From Nonomuraea guangzhouensis (GTDB taxonomy: Bacteria > Actinomycetota > Actinomycetes > Streptosporangiales > Streptosporangiaceae): 64,000 nt of DNA. Each line of letters begins with the position of its first letter. Within the stretch, counting starts at the first letter, position 1. This document shows, piece after piece, positions 52,895 through 61,354 of this stretch. Both the position numbers and the translations under genes were made by a program. The stretch spans positions 1 to 64,000 of the forward strand of contig NZ_JAHKRM010000022.1 in assembly GCF_019396345.1 (NCBI RefSeq), written 5' to 3'. The notes beneath the pieces are model-generated. The model had not been told where the DNA came from and did not search any database. It saw only the letters and a list, made by a program, of their open reading frames with translations.

Positions 52895-53507
52895 CGGAGC
52901 CTCCGTTCAAGGGATTGACGCCGCCCAGAGCGGCACGAAGCTTCCTGCGCACCCGCGACAGACGGGACCCGACGGTGCCGTACGGGATGCCGAGGGCCTT
53001 GGCCACCTCCTCGTGGCTCAGCTCGCCCAGGGCGCTCAGCAGCAGCACGTCCCGGTCGCCTTCGGACAGCGCCTGCAGTTCCGCCGTGAGCCGCGCCTGC
53101 TCGTTCGCGGCGTCGACCCGGCTGACCACGCGTTCCTCGTGGCCGTGCTCCGCGTCCTGACCCTTGGCCGCGCTGCGGCGCAGCGCCGCCAGCTTCCTGG
53201 TCTCGGTACGCCGGTGCAGCGCGATCAGGTTGCTCGCGATGCCGTACAGCCAGGGGCGCACCTCCCCGCGCTCGGGGTCGAACGTGGCCCGCTTCCTGAA
53301 CGCGGTGAGGAACACCTCCGCGGCGAGGTCGTCGGCCGCCTGCTGGTCGAGCCGCCTGCCCAGGTACGCGTGGATCTCCCGGAAGTAGCGGTCGTAGAGC
53401 TCGCCGAACCGCTCGGGTTTTCGGTACGACGCCTTCAGCAGGTCCGTATCGCTGATCGCCCCCGGAGGATCAACGAGGCGGAGCGAAACCGTCGGGTTGG
53501 CAGTCAC
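52887..53507 (-). CDS. ECF RNA polymerase sigma factor
   Basis: The product is 206 residues from GTG 53507 (a TTG at 53519 is an alternative). Region 2 is FGELYDRYFREIHAYLGRRL with ADDLAAEVFLTAF, and WLYGIASNLIALHRR follows. Region 4 is LSEGDRDVLLLSALGELSHEEVAKALGIPYGTVGSRLSRVRRKL, complete. It heads an operon with the two CU044_5270-type genes and is divergent from the secreted 146-residue protein, a possible target. Confidence 0.9.
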   Translation of the reverse strand: MTANPTVSLRLVDPPGAISDTDLLKASYRKPERFGELYDRYFREIHAYLGRRLDQQAADDLAAEVFLTAFRKRATFDPERGEVRPWLYGIASNLIALHRRTETRKLAALRRSAAKGQDAEHGHEERVVSRVDAANEQARLTAELQALSEGDRDVLLLSALGELSHEEVAKALGIPYGTVGSRLSRVRRKLRAALGGVNPLNGGSDG

Positions 53508-53638
53508 ACCTGTACTCAACCGATGGGGCGCTCTGCTTTCACGCCATCACCCGACATACATGGAATTAACACTCGCCCCGGCAATCTTCATGGTGACCGG
53601 CCGGTCGTCATCCGCAAACATTCAGAGAAGAGACTCAC

Positions 53639-54079
53639 ATGAGACGCGCACTTGGCGCCGCCATTCTCGCCGTGGCGGCCTTCGGCACCACCGCTGCCCT
53701 GTCCACTCCGGCGTTCGCGGCGGACGACCCGTCCCAGCCGGCGCTCATCACCAGCGACCAGCTCACGCCCATCCTCGAATGCGCCGAGCCGGACGTCGAG
53801 CACGTCGAGCTGTTCAAGGTGGTCAAGGGCGAAAAGGTGTACAAGGGCGAGGCGGGTATCCGCATCTCGGAGCGGATCGACGGCCCCGAGGCATGCGGCC
53901 CGGCAGGGAAGATGAAGTGCGTGGTCAAGCGCAAGGACGGCGACCGCTGGCACGTCAGGTTCCGTGACGAGAAGGGCGTCGTGCACAACCGCAGGTTCAC
54001 GGAGAGGGTCGACGCCCAGCGCTTCACGAAGAAGGACAAGCACATCGCCAAGTGGATCGGCTGCTCCGTCGAGCGCTGA
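53639..54079 (+). CDS. Small secreted protein
   Basis: The product is 146 residues. The signal peptide is LGAAILAVAAFGTTAALSTPAFA. The mature part has four cysteines (LECAEP, EACGPAGKMKCV, IGCSVE), likely two disulphides, and a Lys/Arg-rich C-terminal half (KRKDGDRWHVRFRDEKGV). The family is not recognised. A convergent hairpin (54087-54117) ends it. Confidence 0.7.
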   Translation: MRRALGAAILAVAAFGTTAALSTPAFAADDPSQPALITSDQLTPILECAEPDVEHVELFKVVKGEKVYKGEAGIRISERIDGPEACGPAGKMKCVVKRKDGDRWHVRFRDEKGVVHNRRFTERVDAQRFTKKDKHIAKWIGCSVER

Positions 54080-54086
54080 GCCCCAT

Positions 54087-54117
54087 GGTGACGGGCGCGG
54101 ACCCCGCGCTCGTCACC
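54087..54117. terminator. Convergent terminator
   Basis: GGTGACGGGCGCGG (54087-54100) pairs with CCGCGCTCGTCACC (54104-54117) with one wobble, between convergent genes. Confidence 0.7.
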
Positions 54118-56230
54118 GTCGCTGAAGGGCCACGTGGTGGGGTTCGCCCGCGAGCAGCTCGACCTCCTCCCGGTACGCGGACGCGCGGTGGATCAAGGTG
54201 ACCCGCTGATCCACCGGCGACCGCAGCACCGCCCTGACACCCCCCGAACCCCAGGTCAGCTCCTCGACGACGACCCGCCCCCGGCAGGCGACACCGCGAA
54301 TCGTCCCCTTCGGCAGCAGATCCGGTACGGCGGGCAGCAGCTCCACCACCCCCGGCCGGGAGTCCACCAGCAGCTCGATGAACAGCCCGTGCAGCGTGTG
54401 GGCGGCGTCGGCGTTGTAGATCTCCCGGCCGGGGTTGTGCGCGGTCATGAGCGACCGGAAGAGCATGTCCGTGCCCAGGATCTTCATCAGGTTGGTCCTG
54501 ACCAGCTCCGCGTCCTTCAGCCGGGCCGCCACCAGCGCCCGGTGCAGGCTGCCGTGGGCCGACAGGTTCTCGTCGCCGCGTAGTTCCAGGGCGCGGTGCG
54601 CGGCGGCGGCCAGCTCCGGCTCGTCGTCGGGGTTGATCTCGTGCAGCGGCCACACCGGGTACAGGTGGCTGACATGCCGGTGGTCCTCGTGCGGGGCCAC
54701 GTCCCACGCCCACTCCGTGAGTGCGCCCCGATCATCGATCCGGTACGGCGGCACCCGCTCCGCCAGCGGGGATCCGGCGAGGCGCAGGGCGTGCCGGGCC
54801 GCCGCGAGGTCCATGGTCGCGTTGACGCTCGCGTACGAACCTCCCTCGGGACCCACCTCGGGCGAGAACGACGGCACGACCACGAAGCCGGACCCGGTCA
54901 GGAAGCCCTCCCAGAACGCGGCCGCCTCAGCCAGCCAGCCGGGCAGCTCCTCGGGCAGGTCACCGGTGACCTGGTGGTGCTCGTGCAGCGGGTACAGCAG
55001 CCAGTCGGCCCCGGCCAGCCACATCGTCCACGGCCAGTCCTCATTGAGGTGGAACAGGTAGCCGCTCTCCCCGTCCGTACGGCTCGGCGCGAGGATGCCG
55101 TCGAGGCCGTAGATCTCGCGGGCGTTGACCCGCCAGTGGTCGATCTGGTCGCGGATCAGGGCGGCGTACCCGGTCATGAGCTCGGGCATCGCGCCGATGT
55201 TCACCCCGGCGACCTGCAGGTTGAGGTTCGCGTCGGTGGTGAAGTCGCCCGACCAGGCCGCACCCCACGCGCCCAGCCACAGACCGGTGAGCCGTGGCGG
55301 GAGCACGCCCGAGGAGCTGAGCAGCAGGTAGCGGCCCGAGTGGAACAGCCGCTCGACCAGCGCCGGGCCGGGCTCGGCGATCAGCTCGCCGACCGGCGGG
55401 TCGCCTGCCACGTCCAGGTCGAGGGTCACCCGCTCGTAGATGGGCCGATGGACGGCGACGTGCCGCGCCAGCAGCTCACCGTACGAACGACCGGCCAGAG
55501 CGGTGAGCGCGGCTTCCAGCCGGTCGGTGCCCCAGCCCGGCTCCTCGTACCGGTCCAGTTTCGTCAGCAGCAGCGTCTCGCCCCGCGTGACCACCACGTC
55601 CCCCGTCACGGAGACGTCGTCGGCCAGGACGAGCGTCAACCCCTCGAACCCGGCGGCCCCGAGCCCGGCCGGATAGGCGCCACGGACGCTCAGGAAGACG
55701 CGCCCACCCTTCTCGTACGCGGAGGTCTGGTAGACGACGTCGTCCGGCTTGCCCGGCAGGTCGCCGGTGAGATGGAGCCGCAGCTCACCGGTCAGCCGCT
55801 GCACCACGACGGAGTCGGCGCGGGAGACGAACGCGTGGTGTGCGCGCTCGCCCGACATGACGGCGATCTCCCCGGTCGCGAAGTCGGTGGAGCGCCGGTA
55901 GGGACCACTGGATCGACCTTCGACGACCAGCTCGTACCCCGGATGGAACGCCTGCGTCCAGGCCAGCTCCCGCCCGTCGGCCGCCACCCGCTGGGCCTCG
56001 GTGGCCCGCCCGGACAGGATCAGCTCGCGGATCTCCCCCAGCCGGTCGGCGATCGCGGGCGGGCGCAGGTCGCGGGTGCCGTTGGGCAGGACGAAACGGT
56101 GGTGGTTGAACACCACGCGCTGGGCGTGCGGCTCGCCGTAGACCATGATCCCGTATTCACCGTTACCGGACAGGAACGCGTCCTCCCAGGTCAGACCGGG
56201 CTCGTTGTCGTGAATGCGGTGCTCGGGCAT
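54113..56230 (-). CDS. GH95-like glycoside hydrolase (alpha-L-fucosidase type)
   Basis: The product is 705 residues with no signal peptide, so probably cytoplasmic. WEDAFLSGNGEYGIMVYGEPHAQRVVFNHHRF opens the N-terminal beta domain. The (alpha/alpha)6 barrel has PPRLTGLWLGAWGAAWSGDFTTDANLNLQVAG, followed by WLYPLHEHHQVTG-like and DHRHVSHLYPVWPLHEI segments, and HNPGREIYNADAAHTLHGLFIELL near the end. These are GH95 signatures, although the activity could be on fucose or galactose residues. A LacI-type operator lies 17-30 bp upstream. Confidence 0.85.
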   Translation of the reverse strand: MPEHRIHDNEPGLTWEDAFLSGNGEYGIMVYGEPHAQRVVFNHHRFVLPNGTRDLRPPAIADRLGEIRELILSGRATEAQRVAADGRELAWTQAFHPGYELVVEGRSSGPYRRSTDFATGEIAVMSGERAHHAFVSRADSVVVQRLTGELRLHLTGDLPGKPDDVVYQTSAYEKGGRVFLSVRGAYPAGLGAAGFEGLTLVLADDVSVTGDVVVTRGETLLLTKLDRYEEPGWGTDRLEAALTALAGRSYGELLARHVAVHRPIYERVTLDLDVAGDPPVGELIAEPGPALVERLFHSGRYLLLSSSGVLPPRLTGLWLGAWGAAWSGDFTTDANLNLQVAGVNIGAMPELMTGYAALIRDQIDHWRVNAREIYGLDGILAPSRTDGESGYLFHLNEDWPWTMWLAGADWLLYPLHEHHQVTGDLPEELPGWLAEAAAFWEGFLTGSGFVVVPSFSPEVGPEGGSYASVNATMDLAAARHALRLAGSPLAERVPPYRIDDRGALTEWAWDVAPHEDHRHVSHLYPVWPLHEINPDDEPELAAAAHRALELRGDENLSAHGSLHRALVAARLKDAELVRTNLMKILGTDMLFRSLMTAHNPGREIYNADAAHTLHGLFIELLVDSRPGVVELLPAVPDLLPKGTIRGVACRGRVVVEELTWGSGGVRAVLRSPVDQRVTLIHRASAYREEVELLAGEPHHVALQRR

Positions 56231-56246
56231 CGGACCTCCGACCAGG

Positions 56247-56260
56247 GGTAAGCGCTTTCC
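56247..56260. promoter_or_regulatory. LacI-type operator upstream of the GH95 gene
   Basis: GTAAGCGCTTTCCA contains AGCGCT at its centre with flanking A/T, matching the GAAAGCGCTTTC-like consensus of LacI-family operators. A LacI-family gene is present at 63102, but whether it acts here is not shown. Confidence 0.55.
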
Positions 56261-56324
56261 AGCACAGCCTATTAAATGCTACAAAAGCTTGACGTAGCGA
56301 AAGAATTATGTCGAAACTAGGGAC

Positions 56325-57914
56325 GTGTCAGCACCCGAGGTCTCCTTCGACACCCACCCCGACCGCTACCGCCACCTCCGCGTCGAGTACGACGGCGAGA
56401 TCGCCCGCATCGTCCTCCAGGTGGATGAGGACGGCGGCCTGGTCCCCGGGTACGAGCTCAAGCTGAACTCCTACGACCTGGGCGTGGACATCGAGCTGTA
56501 CGACGCGGTCCAGCGCCTGCGCTTCGAGCACCCCGAGGTCCGCGCCGTGATCGTCACCGGCGGCCTGGCGAAGGTGTTCTGCGCGGGCGCCAACATCAGG
56601 ATGCTCGCCCAGTCATCGCACTCCTGGAAGGTGAACTTCTGCAAGTTCACCAACGAGACCCGCAACGGCATCGAGGACGCGACCGCCCACTCCGGCCAGA
56701 CCTACCTGGCGGCGATCAACGGCACGGCGGCCGGCGGCGGCTTCGAGCTGGCGCTGGCCTGCGACCGGATCATCCTGCTCGACGACGGCTCCACGGCCGT
56801 GTCGCTGCCGGAGGTGCCGCTGCTCGCCGTGCTGCCCGGCACCGGGGGCCTGACCCGGCTGGTCGACAAGCGCGGCGTACGCAAGGACCTGGCGGACGTG
56901 TTCGCCACCCGCAGCGAGGGCGTGCGCGGCCCGCGCGCGGTGGAATGGGGCCTGGTCGACGAGGCGGTGCCGCGCAGCAGGTTCGAGGAGACGGTCCGGC
57001 TGCGCGCCGCCGAGGCCGCCGCCCGCTCCACCCGCCCGCGCGACGTCGCCGGGATCCCGCTGACCCCGCTGGAGCGCGAGGTGAGCGCGGACGCGATCCG
57101 CTACCCGAACGTCACCGCGGACCTCGACCGGGCGAACGGGCTGGCCACCATCACGGTGTACGGCCCGCGCCAGGAGAGCGAGTCCTGGCCGCTGGCGGTC
57201 ACCCGGGAGCTGGACGACCTGATCCTGCGGCTGCGCACCAACGAACTGGAACTCGGCACCTGGGTGATCAGGACCCAGGGCGACGCCGGGCGAGTGCTCG
57301 AGGCGTGGCAGGGCGACGAGTGGCCGGCCGACGAGATCCGGCACTACTTCAAGCGCACGCTCAAGCGCCTGGACGTGACCAGCCGCAGCCTGATCGCGCT
57401 GATCGAGCCGGGCAGCTGCTTCGCCGGGCCGCTGCTGGAGCTGGCGCTGGCCTGCGACCGCCAGTACATGTTCGACGAGGACGGCACCGCGATCACCCTC
57501 ACCGAGGCGAACTTCGGCGCGTTCCCCATGGGCAACGGGCTGTCCCGGTTGGCCGCCCGCTTCCTCGACGACCCCGACCACCTCGCCAAGCTGCGGCAGG
57601 AGACCGGCCGCGAGCTCGACGCCACCGAGGCGGCCGAGGCGGGCCTGGTCACGTTCGCGCTCGACGACATCGACTGGGCGGACGAGGTACGCATCGCGCT
57701 GGAGGAGCGGGCCTCACTGAGCCCGGACGCGTTGACCGCGATGGAGGCCAACCTCCGCTTCGCCGGTCCCGAGACGCTGGAGACCAAGATCTTCGCCCGG
57801 CTGACCGCCTGGCAGAACTGGGTGTTCAACCGGCCCAACGCCGCGGGCCCCGAGGGCGCGCTGCGACGTTACGGCACCGGGCAGCGGCCCGCCTTCGACC
57901 GGAAGCGAGTGTGA
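56325..57914 (+). CDS. boxC: 2,3-epoxybenzoyl-CoA dihydrolase
   Basis: The product is 529 residues from GTG 56325. It has a double crotonase-like architecture: VIVTGGLAKVFCAGANIRMLAQSSHSWKV and YLAAINGTAAGGGFELALACDRIIL in the first half, LIALIEPGSCFAGPLLELALACDRQYMF and TLTEANFGAFPMGNGLSRLAARF in the second. This is specific to BoxC, which opens the ring of 2,3-epoxybenzoyl-CoA to 3,4-dehydroadipyl-CoA semialdehyde. boxB follows after one base. Confidence 0.93.
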   Translation: MSAPEVSFDTHPDRYRHLRVEYDGEIARIVLQVDEDGGLVPGYELKLNSYDLGVDIELYDAVQRLRFEHPEVRAVIVTGGLAKVFCAGANIRMLAQSSHSWKVNFCKFTNETRNGIEDATAHSGQTYLAAINGTAAGGGFELALACDRIILLDDGSTAVSLPEVPLLAVLPGTGGLTRLVDKRGVRKDLADVFATRSEGVRGPRAVEWGLVDEAVPRSRFEETVRLRAAEAAARSTRPRDVAGIPLTPLEREVSADAIRYPNVTADLDRANGLATITVYGPRQESESWPLAVTRELDDLILRLRTNELELGTWVIRTQGDAGRVLEAWQGDEWPADEIRHYFKRTLKRLDVTSRSLIALIEPGSCFAGPLLELALACDRQYMFDEDGTAITLTEANFGAFPMGNGLSRLAARFLDDPDHLAKLRQETGRELDATEAAEAGLVTFALDDIDWADEVRIALEERASLSPDALTAMEANLRFAGPETLETKIFARLTAWQNWVFNRPNAAGPEGALRRYGTGQRPAFDRKRV

Positions 57915-57915
57915 C

Positions 57916-59316
57916 ATGTCCATCGATTACGGCGAGCGCATCCCGAACAACGTCAACCTGGCCGAGGACCGGCGGCTGCAGCGGGCGCTGGAGTCGTGGC
58001 AGCCCGGGTTCCTGCGGTGGTGGGGCGAGATGGGGCCCGCGCTGCCGACCCAGGACGTCTACCTGCGTACGGCGGTGGCGGTGGGCCGGGAGGGCTGGGC
58101 GCACTTCGACCACGTGGCGCTGCCGGACTACCGGTGGGGCATCTTCCTGGCCGAGCGCGACCCCGACCGGCGCATCGCCTTCGGGCAGCATCGGGGGCAG
58201 CCGGTCTGGCAGCAGGTGCCCGGCGAGTTCCGCGCCGAGCTGCAGCGGCTGATCGTGGTGCAGGGCGACACTGAACCGGCCAGCGTGGAGCAGCAGCGCC
58301 GGCTCGGGCTGACCGCGCCCAGCCTGTACGACCTGCGCAACCTGTTCCAGGTGAACGTCGAGGAAGGCCGGCACCTGTGGGCCATGGTCTACCTGCTGCA
58401 CGCCTACTTCGGCCGCAGCGGTCGCGACGAGGCCGACGCCCTGCTGCTGCGTAACTCCGGCAGCGAGGACTCCCCGCGCATCCTGGGCGCCTTCAACGAG
58501 GAGACCCCGGACTGGCTGTCGTTCTTCATGTTCACCTACTTCACCGACCGCGACGGCAAGTACCAGCTCGGCACGCTGAAGGAGAGCGCGTTCGATCCGC
58601 TCAGCCGTACGTGTGAGTTCATGCTGAAGGAGGAGGCCCACCACATGTTCGTCGGCACCACCGGCGTGGACCGGGTGGTGGAGCGCACCGCGACGCTGAT
58701 GCGCGAGCACGACAGCGACGACATCCAGAAATATGGGGGAATCCCCATTGATGTCATCCAGAAGTACATCAACTTCCACTACAGCGTCAGCCTGGACCTG
58801 TTCGGCGGCGAGACCTCCACGAACGTGGCCAACTACTACACCGCCGGGCTCAAGGGCCGCTGGCAGGAGGAACGCCGCAAGGACGACCACCTGCTCACCG
58901 AGGCGGCCACCACCGTCCAGCAGGTCGTCGACGGCCGCCTGACCGACGTGCGCCTGCCCGCGCTGACCGCGCTCAACGCCGACCTACGCGGGGAGTACAT
59001 CGCCGACTGCGCCACCGGCCTGACCAGGTGGAACCGCATCCTGGACGGCGTCGCCACCCTCTACCTGCCGCACGTCGGGTTCAACCGCCAGGTCGGCGCG
59101 TTCGCCGGTCATCACGTCACCCCGGACGGCCGCCTCATCGACCGGGCGACCTGGGAGCTCGACCGCGACCGCTGGCTGCCCACCTCCGCCGACAAGGCGT
59201 ACGTCCACGGTCTGATGCGGCCGGTCTACGAACCCGGCAAGATCGCCGCCTGGCTGGCCCCGCCGCGCAACGGCATCAACGGCCGGCCGCTGGACTACGA
59301 GTACGTCCACCTCTGA
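57916..59316 (+). CDS. boxB: Benzoyl-CoA 2,3-epoxidase, oxygenase subunit
   Basis: The product is 466 residues. Diiron ligands are visible in EEGRHLWAMVYLL (about 154) and LKEEAHHMFVGT (about 240), as in BoxB class I diiron proteins. It forms the epoxide from benzoyl-CoA and O2 using electrons from BoxA. boxA and the semialdehyde dehydrogenase boxD are not in this window, so the reductase must be encoded elsewhere or replaced. It is cotranscribed with boxC. Confidence 0.94.
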   Translation: MSIDYGERIPNNVNLAEDRRLQRALESWQPGFLRWWGEMGPALPTQDVYLRTAVAVGREGWAHFDHVALPDYRWGIFLAERDPDRRIAFGQHRGQPVWQQVPGEFRAELQRLIVVQGDTEPASVEQQRRLGLTAPSLYDLRNLFQVNVEEGRHLWAMVYLLHAYFGRSGRDEADALLLRNSGSEDSPRILGAFNEETPDWLSFFMFTYFTDRDGKYQLGTLKESAFDPLSRTCEFMLKEEAHHMFVGTTGVDRVVERTATLMREHDSDDIQKYGGIPIDVIQKYINFHYSVSLDLFGGETSTNVANYYTAGLKGRWQEERRKDDHLLTEAATTVQQVVDGRLTDVRLPALTALNADLRGEYIADCATGLTRWNRILDGVATLYLPHVGFNRQVGAFAGHHVTPDGRLIDRATWELDRDRWLPTSADKAYVHGLMRPVYEPGKIAAWLAPPRNGINGRPLDYEYVHL

Positions 59317-59320
59317 AACC

Positions 59321-60706
59321 TCAAGGGTGCGGGCCACGGAAGGCGCGAGGGGGGACCTTGCCGTCATACAACTGGCTGACCGTCACGAAGTGGAAGCCGC
59401 GCTTGGACAGCCGCTTCAGCACCTGGGGGATCGCCTGCACGGTGGTCGGCTGGATGTCATGGAAGAGGATGATCGATCCGGGCCGCGCCGGACGGACCGC
59501 GGCACGGGTCACATGCGTGCTGTTGCGGTAGAGCCAGTCGAGCGTGTCCACGTCCCACAGCACCAGCGGGTGCGGCGACTGCCTGCGGACGATGCGGTTG
59601 AACGAGCCGTACGGCGGGCGGACCAGCGTGGGGGTCACCCCGGTCGCCTTCAGGATCGCCCGGTCGGTCCTGAGCAGGTCCGCCCGCACCCCGGCGGGGG
59701 ACAGTCTGGTCAGGTCGCGGTGCGACCAGCTGTGGTTCCCGATCTCGTGCCCGGCCCGCATGGCTCTGCGCACCACACCGGGGTGCATGACCACGTTCTG
59801 CCCGACGACGAAGAACGTGGCGTGCGCCCGGTAGGCGGCGAGGTACTTCAGCAACCTGTCCGTGTACGGACTCGGGCCGTCGTCGAAGGTGAGCGCCACG
59901 CACTTGACCCGGCGGCAGTCGACCGAGCCGTCCGCCGTGTAGCCGGGCAGCGCCAGCCGCTCATCCGGCCGCATGACCTGGGCCTGCGCCCGCCGGCCGA
60001 AGTCCGACAGCAGCGGCTCCACCTCGGCGCGCGGCAGCACGGCGTGCGCCTGGCCGACGGCCCCCGCCGCCACCTCACCTTCGTCGAAGGTCACGACCAG
60101 GTCGCCGCTCCTGGTGAAGGCCAGGTCGTCGAGCGTCCGGGGGTCCGTGAGCCGCGCCTGCCCGTCGATGTCCGCCAGCGCCTTCTGGGTCAGCGCCTCG
60201 AACCTGCTCATGGACGGCGGGTTGATGAGCGAGAGCGCGGGCACCACCTGCCCCTTGGCGCCGTCGTACCAGCGGGACGTCGTCGACTTCCCGTCGCCGG
60301 CGCCACCGAGCTGGTAGACGGTGAACCGGACCCCGATCACGTCACCCGAGGCGGCCAGGAAGCCGAACCCGATGTTCAGCTCGGGCGCCTTCACCTCCGA
60401 CTCGCCGCAGCCGCTCTCGCGCGCCCACTCCAGGAACCCGGCCCGCCGCTCCTCGACGAGGCGGCGCAGCTCGTCCGTCAGCGGCTGCGCACCAGGCACC
60501 TGCGGGTACGTGGTCGACCAGACGCACGACTGCTCCTTGCCGCTGTCGCGAACCACCCGCAACCCGTTGATCCACGTCGGCGCGACCGTCGCGACCGGAT
60601 CATCCGATCGGACGGACGCCTGCCATACCTTGGTCTCCTGTCCGGTCCCCCCGCATGATGTCGATGTCAACGTGACCACCGCCATCGCAGCCATCAACCG
60701 CCTCAT
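59321..60706 (-). CDS. Exported polysaccharide deacetylase (NodB/CE4)
   Basis: The product is 461 residues from ATG 60706, with GGGGGT 7 bp upstream. The N-terminus MAAMAVVTLTSTSCGG is a signal, possibly a lipoprotein (Cys in TSTSC). An unassigned domain (about 30-270) has two cysteines (SCVW, SGCGE). The NodB domain follows: LTFDDGPSPYTD (first Asp pair, about 290), HSWSHRDLTRL (HxxxH), RPPYGSFN and LWDVDTLDW. It probably de-N-acetylates peptidoglycan or chitin. Confidence 0.88.
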   Translation of the reverse strand: MRRLMAAMAVVTLTSTSCGGTGQETKVWQASVRSDDPVATVAPTWINGLRVVRDSGKEQSCVWSTTYPQVPGAQPLTDELRRLVEERRAGFLEWARESGCGESEVKAPELNIGFGFLAASGDVIGVRFTVYQLGGAGDGKSTTSRWYDGAKGQVVPALSLINPPSMSRFEALTQKALADIDGQARLTDPRTLDDLAFTRSGDLVVTFDEGEVAAGAVGQAHAVLPRAEVEPLLSDFGRRAQAQVMRPDERLALPGYTADGSVDCRRVKCVALTFDDGPSPYTDRLLKYLAAYRAHATFFVVGQNVVMHPGVVRRAMRAGHEIGNHSWSHRDLTRLSPAGVRADLLRTDRAILKATGVTPTLVRPPYGSFNRIVRRQSPHPLVLWDVDTLDWLYRNSTHVTRAAVRPARPGSIILFHDIQPTTVQAIPQVLKRLSKRGFHFVTVSQLYDGKVPPRAFRGPHP

Positions 60707-60844
60707 GTGCACGACCCCCCGTCGTTTCCACCCCTGACCCGGTTCGACTCCTGCTTTCACCCATTTGTTCTCTGTTCGTGGAGCACGGCGTCCTGGATGG
60801 CCTACTTCGACGGTAACCCGGGTGGTCAGCTACGTTTGCCCACC

Positions 60845-61351
60845 ATGAGTGACAATCGCATCCCGCCCCCCTTCATCGGCGACGAACGCGCCATGCTCGA
60901 CAACTGGCTCGAATGGCATCGTGGGACCCTGGCCGTCAAGTGCGCCGGCCTGTCGGCGGAGCAGCTGCGCCTGCGCTCCGCGTCGCCGTCGGGCATGTCG
61001 CTGCTCGGCCTGGTCCGCCACATGGCCCACGTGGAGCGGGCGTGGTTCCGGGGCGTGCTGAACGGTGAGGTCGGCCCGAAGCTGTGGGGCAAGGACACCC
61101 ACCAGGACGCCGACTTCGATGACGTCGACACCGCCTCGGTCGACGAGGCGTTCGCCACCTGGCAGGCCGAGATCGGGTACGCCCGCAAGGTGTCGGCCGG
61201 GGTCCCGCTCGACGCCGTGGGCAAGCAGCAGCGCCACGGGCAGGACTGCTCCCACCGGTGGATCCTCGTCCACATGATCGAGGAGTACGCCCGCCACAAC
61301 GGCCACGCCGACCTGCTGCGCGAGCGCATCGACGGCGTGACCGGCGAATAG
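60845..61351 (+). CDS. DinB/DUF664 family protein
   Basis: The product is 168 residues from ATG 60845. WHRGTLAVKCAGLSAEQLRLR and SLLGLVRHMAHVERAWFRGVL carry the first metal-binding His. WILVHMIEEYARHNGHADLLRE carries the HxxEEYARHxGHxD motif of the DUF664 branch. The family includes bacillithiol/mycothiol-dependent transferase-like enzymes; the substrate is unknown here. Confidence 0.9.
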   Translation: MSDNRIPPPFIGDERAMLDNWLEWHRGTLAVKCAGLSAEQLRLRSASPSGMSLLGLVRHMAHVERAWFRGVLNGEVGPKLWGKDTHQDADFDDVDTASVDEAFATWQAEIGYARKVSAGVPLDAVGKQQRHGQDCSHRWILVHMIEEYARHNGHADLLRERIDGVTGE

Positions 61352-61354
61352 CGG

